From: CAYXFZ01 sp964464385
Lineage (GTDB): Bacteria; Planctomycetota; UBA1135
Direction: 5' to 3'
DNA: 33,853 bases
Assembly: GCA_964464385.1 (NCBI GenBank)
Contig: CAYXFZ010000014.1
Coordinates: forward strand, 1-33,853
Of this stretch, positions 9,290 through 17,550 are shown in pieces. The translations under genes and the position numbers were made by a program. The notes under the pieces are model-generated. The model was not told where the DNA came from. It made no database searches and worked only from the letters and a program-made list of their open reading frames with translations. Positions within the stretch are counted from its first letter, which is position 1. Every line of letters starts with the position of its first letter.

Positions 9290-9321
9290 AAAAAAGGCGG
9301 GGAGTCCAGAGACTCCCCGCC
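9290..9321 (-). terminator. Intrinsic terminator of the secreted EF-hand-like gene
   Basis: A perfect 11-bp stem, GGCGGGGAGTC (9296-9306) and GACTCCCCGCC (9311-9321), with loop CAGA is flanked by six A bases on the plus strand (9290-9295). On the minus strand this reads as stem-loop followed by T6. It lies about 20 bp beyond the stop at 9342 and splits the minus-strand cluster into two transcripts. Confidence 0.9.
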
Positions 9322-9341
9322 CAGGAGCGCGGCACTCGGGA

Positions 9342-11093
9342 TCAGCCGATCAGGCCGTGCACGTAATCCGAAGTGACAGCGCCGCGAGCATTCGCCGCCT
9401 GATCCACGATGTAGTACTGGAAGTAAACATCCTTGCCAATCAGGTTGGGGTTGTTCGGCGTATTGAAGGTCCAGGAGGCTTGTCCGGAACTCAGGTTGTT
9501 GCTCTGAAACTGGTAGTCGAGAGCAACGAAGAGGAAGTTGCCCGGCATGCCAATTCCGCTCAGGTCCCAAGGGAGGGAGATGTTTCCCCAAGCAGTGTTC
9601 GACCAGCCAACCGCCAGCACATGGGTCACCGAGGGCAGGGAGTTGGTCAGGGTGATGTCAATCGGCGTTCCCAAGACGGGCACTCCGTTGAAGCCGATGG
9701 CGGGAACCGCACCGTTGCTATGAGTGCCAGCAACGCCCAGCACCTCAAAGTAGGCGTTGTTGCCGCCGCCTCCACCAAAGGCGCCGGCAGGGGCGCTACC
9801 CATGGAAACGGCGTAGCAGCCATCGGGATCCCAGAAGTATCGCATCTCAAACTCGTTGGAGTCCATCACGTCGCCGTCTCCGTTGAGATCCTCGAACCAA
9901 TACACGGTGTTTTGGGAGTAGGTTGGGCCTTGGGGACCATTGCCTTGGAACACAGAGAACCCCCCATCATGGGCATCCAGGTCATAGAGGCTCGTAATGG
10001 AGTAGAGCAGGAACGAGTTGTTGGGGCCGTTCAAGGCCAGAATCACTTCGCCGGTGTCATTCAAATCACCGTCGGCATTGAGATCCTCGCCGCGGTAAAC
10101 CAGGCCGGCGCCGGAATTGCAGCCACTGTTTGAGGCCGTGGAAGCAATCCAGTAAACATCGGCCCCGTTTTGACCAGCGCCGTGGGCGACGGACAGACCC
10201 TCCAGGCTTCCATACCAACCCAACCCACTGGTGCTGGGGCAGCGAGGTGGAAGAAGAACACCCGCAAGGATGTCCGCATTCACTTCCAGGCCAGCCACAT
10301 TGTCAATGAGATTGCAGAAGTTCCAAATCTCGCCGGGGTCCATCGCGTCGCCGTCCCCGTTTTGGTCCTGGCAAGCGTAGAGAACCAAGTCTTGTTGTTC
10401 GAAGGCAATGACGACACCGTTGCTGTCAACCATGAGGGCTTCAAAGTCGCCGACATCAATGGTCACGGCGGCGCCACCAATGCCTGGAACCGTGACGATG
10501 GCGGCGCCGTCCACAAGCACGGTCATTTCGCCCAAACTGAGGGCGAGACCATCGCCGTCAATGTCCACATAAGAAGCAATGCCGGAGCCCGGCGTGGCTC
10601 CCCCGGCCCAAATGTCATCGGTCACGTAGAGCACCCCAGTGTTGGGATCGAAATCGACTCCATCGGGGCTCGTGTTGCTGAGTCCGTGGGCGGCGCGGGT
10701 GTCGGCAAAGACCATGACCTCTCCGGGTCCGGCGGCCGTGCCGTCGCCATCCAAATCCTGCATTTTGAGGATGACATCGCCACCACCCGGGCCAAACATG
10801 GATGCGGTTCCCGCATACATTTCAAAACGGAGATCCTCGATGTAAGTCACCAAGGATGTGCCGTCCGCAGCAAACTGAACACTTTCCCCGGGAGAGGTGA
10901 AGACACCATCCCCATCGTTGTCCACGGTGCGGCGGACTTCCCAATTGGACGTGCCTGGCGTACCGCCATACATGAGGTATTCGGACTGGGCCTGGGCGGC
11001 CGGAGGAATTGCAAGCAGAAGGAGGGTGAGGAGCATGAGTGGGGATGAGGTATGGGAGAACTGGGAGAGGGGGCAATTCCGCCTCTCCTCCAT
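9342..11093 (-). CDS. Secreted protein with six EF-hand-like calcium loops and a C-terminal module
   Basis: This exported protein has 583 residues from ATG 11093. An in-frame ATG at 11036 gives 564 residues beginning MLLTLLLLAIPPAAQAQ, an equally good signal peptide; neither start has a clear ribosome binding site. Spread along the chain are six 12-residue loops of EF-hand/dockerin type: DNDGDGVFTSPGE, DLDGDGTAAGPGE, DIDGDGLALSLGE, DQNGDGDAMDPGE, DLNADGDLNDTGE and DLNGDGDVMDSNE. These should bind Ca2+. The spacing is wide (about 50-90 residues), so they punctuate a beta-rich, possibly propeller-like repeat rather than form paired EF-hands. The last 115 residues (SLPSVTHVLAV through ISLPWDLSGIGMPG and PNNPNLIGKDVYFQYYIVD) form the C-terminal module discussed in the findings. 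No catalytic motif is visible. It is last in its operon, 9 bp after the spermidine-synthase-like gene. Confidence 0.8.
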   Translation of the reverse strand: MEERRNCPLSQFSHTSSPLMLLTLLLLAIPPAAQAQSEYLMYGGTPGTSNWEVRRTVDNDGDGVFTSPGESVQFAADGTSLVTYIEDLRFEMYAGTASMFGPGGGDVILKMQDLDGDGTAAGPGEVMVFADTRAAHGLSNTSPDGVDFDPNTGVLYVTDDIWAGGATPGSGIASYVDIDGDGLALSLGEMTVLVDGAAIVTVPGIGGAAVTIDVGDFEALMVDSNGVVIAFEQQDLVLYACQDQNGDGDAMDPGEIWNFCNLIDNVAGLEVNADILAGVLLPPRCPSTSGLGWYGSLEGLSVAHGAGQNGADVYWIASTASNSGCNSGAGLVYRGEDLNADGDLNDTGEVILALNGPNNSFLLYSITSLYDLDAHDGGFSVFQGNGPQGPTYSQNTVYWFEDLNGDGDVMDSNEFEMRYFWDPDGCYAVSMGSAPAGAFGGGGGNNAYFEVLGVAGTHSNGAVPAIGFNGVPVLGTPIDITLTNSLPSVTHVLAVGWSNTAWGNISLPWDLSGIGMPGNFLFVALDYQFQSNNLSSGQASWTFNTPNNPNLIGKDVYFQYYIVDQAANARGAVTSDYVHGLIG

Positions 11094-11102
11094 ATTACAC
11101 GC

Positions 11103-13622
11103 CTAATCCTGATGGGGTGAGTTTGCTTTTCCATTCAGGGCGTTTCTTGCGTCCTGTGCCAAATGGGCTGCCGCCGCATCGCCCGCCCATAGCCTCAGGG
11201 CCGCCTGCGCATGGCTGAGGGCCTCCTGAGGCTCAAGCATCTCCAAGGCCGCCCGGCCCGCGGCTACGTGAAAGGCAGAGCGGGCCCAGCCCAAATCTTG
11301 CAGCAGTAAGGGGAAATACCGGTGGCACCAGGCCACTTCTCGTTTTTCGACCAGGAGTACGGCCATGGTTTCCCAGAGGTGCACGAGAAGAGGGGATTTC
11401 GGGTTTTCCTGCGCTAGCTTCCAGAGAATGTCCAGTTGCACTTCGCTCACTTCCACCTTCTCCGCAGGAGTAGCTGTGGGCAGGGTGTCTCGAACTTCAT
11501 AAACCTGCGCGTTCAAGTGAGCCAACAAGAATGGAAGAATGGTTTTGGGAGCGGACTCTCCTAGAGTTTGCGCGATTTCTTCGAGGACGGAGTGGGCGCG
11601 ATGAACGGAGTCGAGCGGATCAATCAAGCGAAACTCGGCCGGGGCAAGGGCCGCTACCATGCGCGGCAATGGGGGGGAGAGGAATCGACGAGGAAAGTTG
11701 GTTAAGGCGGCCCCACGCGCCAAACGCAACAGTGGGGCGTCTGCATTGACGGTGGGAACTAGGGCATCTCCCGCCAAAAGCAATAACTGTGGCGTGCGCC
11801 AATCGTCGGGCAAGATCCACAGCTCCACTTCCTCGAAGTGGCGATTTATCCCAGCGGCGATGGCTCCCACGCAACCCGGCACCATGGCGCGAGGATCCAT
11901 GAGGATCGCCAGGACGCCGCCCTTCGCAACTCGCGAGGCAGCCATGGTCAAGCGCCCTGGGTGCCAAGCGAAGCGGCCATGCCGCCAAGGCGCGGGCTCG
12001 GATAGAAACACCAGTTTGCTGAGGGGCGCACCCGAAACGGGACCTGTGGAGATTTGATTTCGCCAGAGGTTCCACTCCGGGTGATCGTGGAGGGCCAACT
12101 CCAAGAGTTCCGGAGGTTGAAAGGAAACGTTGATTGCGCTCACCCCCTCTTCCGCCAAGGCCGGCAAAAGAGCAGGAACTGGAGCGCCGATCAGAAGAGC
12201 GGAGCTTGGGGATTGGGCGCGGCTTTGAGCAAGGCGGAGGGCGGCAACCTGGATGCCTATTTCCTCTGGTTGCGGATCTAAAAAGGTGCGTCCATCCAAG
12301 AGAAAATGGAGGATTTGTTCCCCTTGTCCTTGCCGAGTGACCACCCGCACGCGGGAATTTGCGGCATCCATTTCGGCTCGCTCTTCATTGACGACCTTGA
12401 CGGCGTATTGATAGATGTCGAAAAATGGAATGGAGCTTGGCGGACTAGGGGCGGGAGGAAATCCCGTAAGGAAGAGAAGCCCGGCGACAAAACTGGCTGC
12501 AAGAAAAGACCGTAGAACTTTGGCCAAGGAAATGGCCAAGAGAAAACTGCCCGCGGCAAGGGTGGTCATCGTGACTGCCAAGGCGCCGCGCCACGGCGCA
12601 AACTGCGGGTGGAAGTATCCGCAAAGAAGAAGGACGACTCCCGCGCCCAGGAAGAATGGGCCTGAGCTGGATGCTTGACGATCTTGGCCGTGCCAAGCCA
12701 GGGCAGCCGCTGCTCCCCAAGCGGCTAGGGCCAAGCCGCCAATCAGGAGCAGGAGCCAGGGTGTGTACTCCCAGTTTGCTTCGCTGAGACGGTCGGATTT
12801 TCCAAGGACTCCAAGGAGGCGCTCGTGACTGATCACCATATTGAACACTCGGTCGTCTTCGAGGCGGGCGGTGGCAGTGGAAACCCGATGCCAGCCCAAA
12901 GCGGCGAGGCCAGCGAGAAGGGACCCGAGCCAGGGCAGGAGTCGCGGACTGGAAGGAGCGAGGCTCGCGCCCAAGCAAACCAGGAGGCCAGCGGTGAGCC
13001 AACGGGCGCCATGGTGGGGGGCGGCGTGGCCGTCGAAGAGGGCCAGGAGAGGGACGAGAAAGATCCAGCCTGCGGCCAGAGATCCGCCGAGGAAGAACCT
13101 CGTGGCGACGGGGATGAGCGGGGAATTTTCCGCCTTCTCTGCTGGAGAAGGGACGGGCAAAGCAAAGGCAAGGGCTGCAGCAAGCCCAAAACCAAGGGCG
13201 CCAAGGCCAAAGAAAACCGTGGCAGTCCAGCCGCTGGCGGCGCCGAGAAGGGGTAAGGCTAGGCCGGAATGGGGACCCCGCAGGTGTTGGGTCAACCTGG
13301 CACTCAAGAGAGTTGCCGGGAACCCAGCCAGGAGAAGTTGCGCCAGTGGCCCTAGCAGTCGTGGAGCGGAGAGGAAGGGAGCGAGCGTGGGACCGGATTT
13401 GGCGAGTAGCCAACCGATACCACCGACAAGAAGGAAAGAAAGGGCCGCACTCGAGGGGGGGAAGGAACGGCGGGATCCCCAAGCCACAGCGAGCAAGATC
13501 GCTCCAGCAGCGGTGAGTTGGTCGCGGCCGCTTCCACCGGCGAGCAATGCCGCTCCGTCCACAAGACCAGCCAAAGTAGCGGCTGTGGCCGCTGCTGCGA
13601 GGAAAAGGAAAAGGCGGGTCAT
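11103..13622 (-). CDS. Polytopic membrane protein with degenerate spermidine-synthase-like domain and helical tail
   Basis: The 839-residue protein has about a dozen hydrophobic segments in residues 1-405. A soluble Rossmann-like domain occupies about 405-680 and a helical, possibly TPR-like tail follows to 839. The layout matches large bacterial proteins annotated as fused transporter/spermidine synthase. In the soluble domain, SALLIGAPVPALLPALAEEG stands where the glycine-rich S-adenosyl-binding loop should be, but the GxGxG pattern is lost. The later block AASRVAKGGVLAILMDPRAM resembles the family. Polyamine synthesis is therefore doubtful; a binding or scaffold role is possible. The ATG overlaps the stop of the upstream methyltransferase gene by 4 bp (ATGA, 13619-13622), so translation is coupled. 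Confidence 0.75.
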   Translation of the reverse strand: MTRLFLFLAAAATAATLAGLVDGAALLAGGSGRDQLTAAGAILLAVAWGSRRSFPPSSAALSFLLVGGIGWLLAKSGPTLAPFLSAPRLLGPLAQLLLAGFPATLLSARLTQHLRGPHSGLALPLLGAASGWTATVFFGLGALGFGLAAALAFALPVPSPAEKAENSPLIPVATRFFLGGSLAAGWIFLVPLLALFDGHAAPHHGARWLTAGLLVCLGASLAPSSPRLLPWLGSLLAGLAALGWHRVSTATARLEDDRVFNMVISHERLLGVLGKSDRLSEANWEYTPWLLLLIGGLALAAWGAAAALAWHGQDRQASSSGPFFLGAGVVLLLCGYFHPQFAPWRGALAVTMTTLAAGSFLLAISLAKVLRSFLAASFVAGLLFLTGFPPAPSPPSSIPFFDIYQYAVKVVNEERAEMDAANSRVRVVTRQGQGEQILHFLLDGRTFLDPQPEEIGIQVAALRLAQSRAQSPSSALLIGAPVPALLPALAEEGVSAINVSFQPPELLELALHDHPEWNLWRNQISTGPVSGAPLSKLVFLSEPAPWRHGRFAWHPGRLTMAASRVAKGGVLAILMDPRAMVPGCVGAIAAGINRHFEEVELWILPDDWRTPQLLLLAGDALVPTVNADAPLLRLARGAALTNFPRRFLSPPLPRMVAALAPAEFRLIDPLDSVHRAHSVLEEIAQTLGESAPKTILPFLLAHLNAQVYEVRDTLPTATPAEKVEVSEVQLDILWKLAQENPKSPLLVHLWETMAVLLVEKREVAWCHRYFPLLLQDLGWARSAFHVAAGRAALEMLEPQEALSHAQAALRLWAGDAAAAHLAQDARNALNGKANSPHQD

Positions 13623-14254
13623 GTTCGGGACAAAAGCAAGAGGACGTTTTCCGAGAGGAAGGGCGCGACGGGGCGGATGGCCTCCAGCGTCCAGCCAGTC
13701 GCCTCCACTTCTGCGCGAATGGTCTTCAAGGGCAAGAACTCTCGGATTTTTTTTGTGTGCAAACCCAGTCGGCGTTTCCAGCGGCGGCTGAAGGTCTTGG
13801 GATGCCAGCCCGGATAGTAGGCGACTACGGCAAGCGGTGCGATTTGGGCCAAGGATTGCAGGGTCTTTTGGCGCTGTTCCGAATCCAAATGTTGCAGGAA
13901 GCGAAAGCAGAGGATCGCGCCTTGGGGTTGAAACACAAGCGGGCTGTGGTGCAGATTGCCAACGACCTCTTGGCCGGGGCCGTGTTTCTGCTGCAGGACA
14001 CCGAGCATTTCGGCGCTGGCGTCCAAGTGAATCATGTGAACTCCGTGGTGGCGCAAGAGGGCAGTGAAGCGGCCGGTTCCTGCCGGAGCGTCCACAACAA
14101 TGGTGGGGAGTCGGCCTTGGCCAGCCTTGCGCAATAGCCGCAGGACGGCACGCCGGACGAGCCAGTCGCTCCAGCGCCCGCTACCCGAAAACCTCCGGTC
14201 GTAGCGTTGAGCGACGGCGGGGTCTCGATAGGCTTGGGTCCAATCCGCTCGCAT
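13619..14254 (-). CDS. Class I SAM-dependent methyltransferase
   Basis: The likely product has 211 residues, starting MRADWTQAYRDPAVAQRYD. The frame is open further upstream, but that part would lie over mutY and reads as low-quality sequence, so ATG 14254 is chosen. Motif I is VVDAPAGTGRFTALL (SAM-binding glycine loop), followed by MIHLDASAEML (acidic residue after strand 2) and GAILCFRFLQHLD (motif IV region). These place it in the small-molecule-type Rossmann methyltransferases (Methyltransf_11/25-like). A basic stretch RRWKRRLGLHTKK follows near the C-terminus. The substrate is unknown. The gene leads an operon with the spermidine-synthase-like gene (ATGA overlap). Its start lies only 3 bp from the divergent mutY start, so its promoter must lie inside mutY or the two genes have essentially no leaders. 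Confidence 0.85.
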   Translation of the reverse strand: MRADWTQAYRDPAVAQRYDRRFSGSGRWSDWLVRRAVLRLLRKAGQGRLPTIVVDAPAGTGRFTALLRHHGVHMIHLDASAEMLGVLQQKHGPGQEVVGNLHHSPLVFQPQGAILCFRFLQHLDSEQRQKTLQSLAQIAPLAVVAYYPGWHPKTFSRRWKRRLGLHTKKIREFLPLKTIRAEVEATGWTLEAIRPVAPFLSENVLLLLSRT

Positions 14255-14257
14255 GCC

Positions 14258-15249
14258 ATGACCGATCACGCAAAAGCCGCCGGCCTCCTCCTGGAATGGT
14301 ACCGTCTCCAAGCGCGGGATCTTCCGTGGCGGCGAACCCAGGATCCTTGGGCAATCTGGGTTTCCGAAATCATGCTGCAACAAACTCGGGTTGAGGCCGT
14401 TATCCCCAAGTGGTTGGCATTCCTGCAGCGATTTCCTCGGGTCAATGACTTCGCCGAGGCCTCCGAGGACCAAGTTCTCCAGTCTTGGTCTGGTCTGGGT
14501 TACTACCGGAGGGTGCGCATGTTGCACCGGGCGGCCCAGCAGGTGGTTCAAGATAGGGGAGGGTTGTTTCCTACCTCAAGTGACCAGTGGCAGTCCTTGC
14601 CTGGCGTTGGTGCCTACACTTCCGCCGCCTTAGCATCCATTTTAGGAGGGGAACCGGTTGCTGTCGTGGATGGCAACGTGAAGCGGGTTACAGCTCGGTT
14701 GTTGGGATTGGAGTTCCGCGCCGATCAAGCGGCTTTGCACCGCGCTGCCACGATATGGGCGCAGAGATTGCACGACCACAGCTGGGATGCCGGCGACTTG
14801 AATCAAGCCCTCATGGAATTGGGGNNNNNNNNNNTTCTTCTTGTTCCGCTTTGGCCAGCGGCACCCCCGAGCGGTTGCCCTTCCCCGCCAAGCGCCGTGC
14901 CTGGAAACATGTGCGGATCGCCTTTTTCTTAGCCCAAGAAAAGGGCAAGGTTTGGCTGGAGCCCAGCACCTTGGGGTGGACACCCGGCTATTGGGAACCG
15001 CCCAGCCTTCTCCTCCCCGAGGGCGCCACCGCTGCCGAAGTTTGGTCCGCTCAGGGGGGTCGTGGCCAAGTGCTTTCCTTGATCGGAGAGTTCCGTCACA
15101 CCATCACCCATCACAAAATCCAAGCTCAAGTATTCCCCTTACATGGGGCCTTGGGAGTGGATTGTCGTAGCCCAGCCTCCGTTCCCCTTTCCGGCCTCGG
15201 CCAAAAGGCCCTGAACTCCTCGAAAAAGTCTTTTCCCGCAAGGGTTTAG
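14258..15249 (+). CDS. mutY: A/G-specific adenine glycosylase (interrupted by scaffold gap)
   Basis: MutY removes adenine mispaired with 8-oxoguanine. The upstream half shows the family start LPWRRTQDPWAIWVSEIMLQ, then TRVEAVIP, WSGLGYYRR, the helix-hairpin-helix LPGVGAYTSAALAS and the catalytic Asp in AVVDGNVKRV, ending NQALMELG just before the N run at 14825-14834. After the gap, in another frame, SSCSALASGTPERLP carries what should be the last cysteine of the 4Fe-4S cluster, followed by a NUDIX-like 8-oxoG recognition domain (AFFLAQEKGKVWLEP to the end). The first three cluster cysteines fall in the gap; family spacing implies about 50 missing bases rather than 10. The gene is therefore probably intact in the organism. 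Start ATG 14258 gives a standard N-terminus and lies 3 bp from the divergent methyltransferase start. Confidence 0.92.
14825..14834. other. Scaffold gap (10 N)
   Basis: Ten N bases sit in mutY between NQALMELG and SSCSALASG, and the frame changes across them. The missing part should encode three of the four iron-sulfur cysteines, so the N count is a placeholder. Confidence 0.95.
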
Positions 15250-15357
15250 CGCATTCTTGGTTTTGTCTGTCAGGGTTCACCAAGAACCCACATTTCGGAG
15301 TAGGATTGGGACATCCGGAGCCTCCCACCCCGGCTCCCTCTCCTTGCCAAAATCGCC

Positions 15358-17526
15358 ATGCTTTCCGCCCTCATTTTCTCCCTCTTCCTGCCCGCCCAAG
15401 AATCCCCCAATGCGGCCATCATTTGGCGCGTTGACGGCGCTGCTAGCTTCGAACAATTCGGCTGGACCATCCACCAGGATGTGTATGACCTCAATGGGGA
15501 TGGCGTTGGCGACATCATTGCCAAGAACCACGCTGCATCCACAAACTTTTTGTACAAAAACGGCTCCGTGCAGGCCTTTTCCGGTGCTGATGGTTCCTTG
15601 CTTTGGCGCCGGGACGGTTCCGCCGATGGCGAGAGTTACGGCAAGAGTTTCAATTCTGCTGATGACCTCAATGGCGATGGTGTCATGGATTTTTTCCACC
15701 GTCAACCTGAGGCGGATCTCAATGGCAAGGTGGACAACGGCATGGTCGAGACCATCTCCGGTGCCACGGGTCTACTCATTTGGAACCGCTACGGCTGGTC
15801 CAATGGAGAGGCCTTGGGCTCTTCCGCTACGGTTCTCCCCGACCTGACTTGGGACGGTGTGGCTGAAATTGCCATCGGCTGCAGCGGCGCCGACGAGTTT
15901 GGCATGATTGACAATGGCTACATCGAGGTCACCAATGGCGCTTGGGGCATGCCTTTGTGGCACATGCCCGGTATGTCTCCCTTGGAGGGAATGGGTGCCG
16001 AAGTCGCTCTTGTCGGCGACCTGGATGGCGATGGTCAACCCGACCTCGTCACTTCCAATCCCTCTGCAGGAACTAATGGGCTCTGGAACAATGGCTTTGT
16101 CCAGGCCATGTCTTCTGCTTATGGCTTTGTTCTTTGGCGCGTGGATGGCGCTAAGGACTATTCTTCCCTGGGTCAATCCATTTCGGATGCTGGCGATGTG
16201 AACGGAGACGGAGTGTCCGACATTCTCGTTGTGGACCCCGATGCCTTTGTGGGCTACTGGTACTACAACGGTTCCATCACTATGTTCTCCGGTGCCAATG
16301 GTTCCGTTCTTTGGACAGCCTCTGGGATGTACCACGGGGACCGTCTTGGCTCGAATGTTTCTACCAACAAGGATGTCAATGGCGACGGCGTTTTGGATGT
16401 CCTCGCCGGTTCGCCTGACCGGTCCTCTCTCGGCAAGACGGCCAATGGTGCGCTCAACGCCTATGACGGCGCCACCGGGTCCCTCCTCTGGCGCAAAGAT
16501 GGCACCGACAATTACGGTGAACTTGGCCGCAATTTTTGGGTCGTGGGTGACCTCAACGGCGATGGCCTCAGTGATGCGGTTGCCGCCATGTCCGAGGCCG
16601 ATGCATCGGGCAATATTGCCACAGGTGTAATTCAGGCTTTCAGTGGTCTGAACGGTTCCACCCTTTGGCGAGTGGAAGGCAGTTCGGATAACGAGCATTT
16701 GGGTCTGATCGTGGTTCGCCCAGGCGATCTCTCCGGGGATGGTGTGGATGACCTTGTTTCAGGAAGCGAGTTTGCTGACACCAACGGTTTGAGCAACAAT
16801 GGTTTCATCCTTGCCCTGAACGGTGTGGATGGCTCCGTCCTCTGGGCCCTGGATGGCGAAGTTTCGGACACGCGTTTGGGCGGTAATCTGAAAGATTTTT
16901 CCGATTTGGACGGGGACGGTTTTAAAGACATCGTTTCCCATTCCAATCGCGCGGATTCCTCCAGCCTCAGCAACAACGGTTCTGCACGCGCCATGAGTGG
17001 AGTCAATGGCGGCGAGTTGTGGCGTCTCGATGGCGACGGGCAGGATGATCGATTCGGCTGGGCCGTGCGCGAGATTCCCGACCTGGATTTCGACGGCAAC
17101 CCCGACATTTTGGTTAGTGCTCCCTGGGCAGACACCAATGGGCTGTCTGACAACGGCTACATGGTGGCTTTGTCGGGTGGCACCACGGTGCCTCTGACTT
17201 GCTCCGACGATGCCGGTCTTAACGGGATCAAGGCAGGTGTCACCAACACTTGGAATGTGGGTGGCATGGAAAGCGGCACCAAAGTGTGGGTGGCCGCATC
17301 TCTTGTTGGCTCTGGCATTTTGGATCGCGGCATTGGCTTCAAATTGCTGTTGGATCCCTCCGCATTTGTGTTTGGCTACAGTGTCGCGGATGTCAATGGA
17401 ATGGCTACTTTTGTCACCCCCGTGACTTCCAAGGCCGTCGGCAAGCAAGTGCACGCCCAAGCTGTCGGCAAGAACAGCCAGGGTCAGTGGCGAGCCTCCA
17501 GACTGATTTCTCACGTCATTCGCTAG
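15358..17526 (+). CDS. Secreted FG-GAP/integrin-alpha-like repeat protein with ten repeats
   Basis: The 722-residue protein has a short signal peptide (MLSALIFSLFLPAQE). Residues 21-608 consist of ten tandem repeats of about 59 residues. Each has the plan LWRxDG, then xLG, then a calcium loop of the type DLNGDGVxDI, then NNGxVxAxSGxxGS. The loops are mostly intact (DLNGDGVGD, DLNGDGVMD, DLDGDGQPD, DVNGDGVSD, DVNGDGVLD, DLNGDGLSD, DLSGDGVDD, DLDGDGFKD). Repeats 3 (DLTWDGVAE) and 10 (DLDFDGNPD) are weaker. FG-GAP repeats fold into Ca2+-binding beta-propeller blades. The last 110 residues form a separate beta-rich module with VADVNGMATF and VGKQVHAQAVGK, resembling the C-termini of other secreted proteins here. 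A surface adhesion or matrix role is likely but unproven. The DUF5916 gene follows after 24 bp. Confidence 0.85.
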   Translation: MLSALIFSLFLPAQESPNAAIIWRVDGAASFEQFGWTIHQDVYDLNGDGVGDIIAKNHAASTNFLYKNGSVQAFSGADGSLLWRRDGSADGESYGKSFNSADDLNGDGVMDFFHRQPEADLNGKVDNGMVETISGATGLLIWNRYGWSNGEALGSSATVLPDLTWDGVAEIAIGCSGADEFGMIDNGYIEVTNGAWGMPLWHMPGMSPLEGMGAEVALVGDLDGDGQPDLVTSNPSAGTNGLWNNGFVQAMSSAYGFVLWRVDGAKDYSSLGQSISDAGDVNGDGVSDILVVDPDAFVGYWYYNGSITMFSGANGSVLWTASGMYHGDRLGSNVSTNKDVNGDGVLDVLAGSPDRSSLGKTANGALNAYDGATGSLLWRKDGTDNYGELGRNFWVVGDLNGDGLSDAVAAMSEADASGNIATGVIQAFSGLNGSTLWRVEGSSDNEHLGLIVVRPGDLSGDGVDDLVSGSEFADTNGLSNNGFILALNGVDGSVLWALDGEVSDTRLGGNLKDFSDLDGDGFKDIVSHSNRADSSSLSNNGSARAMSGVNGGELWRLDGDGQDDRFGWAVREIPDLDFDGNPDILVSAPWADTNGLSDNGYMVALSGGTTVPLTCSDDAGLNGIKAGVTNTWNVGGMESGTKVWVAASLVGSGILDRGIGFKLLLDPSAFVFGYSVADVNGMATFVTPVTSKAVGKQVHAQAVGKNSQGQWRASRLISHVIR
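15418..17181 (+). repeat. Ten tandem about 177-bp coding repeats (FG-GAP)
   Basis: The repeat units within the FG-GAP gene are about 59 codons long and readily aligned at the protein level by LLW..DG at the start and the D-x-N/D-G-D-G loop about 23 residues in. Conservation at the DNA level is only partial, so the repeats are old rather than freshly duplicated. Confidence 0.8.
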
Positions 17527-17550
17527 CTGCCGCCCCTAGAATTCTGGCCC

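Noticed and set aside
12841..13791. Plus-strand open frame of 316 codons, Arg/Ala/Pro-rich
   Set aside because: It lies opposite hydrophobic membrane helices of the spermidine-synthase-like gene. Its composition is explained by that complement.
15254..15289. Possible terminator hairpins after mutY (TTCTTGG/CCAAGAA and GGGTTC/GAACCC)
   Set aside because: The stems are only 6-7 bp, mutually exclusive, and have no T tract, so they are not good enough to call.
15418..17181. CRISPR-like periodic repeats
   Set aside because: The period is about 177 bp, in frame, and conserved at protein rather than DNA level. These are FG-GAP coding repeats.
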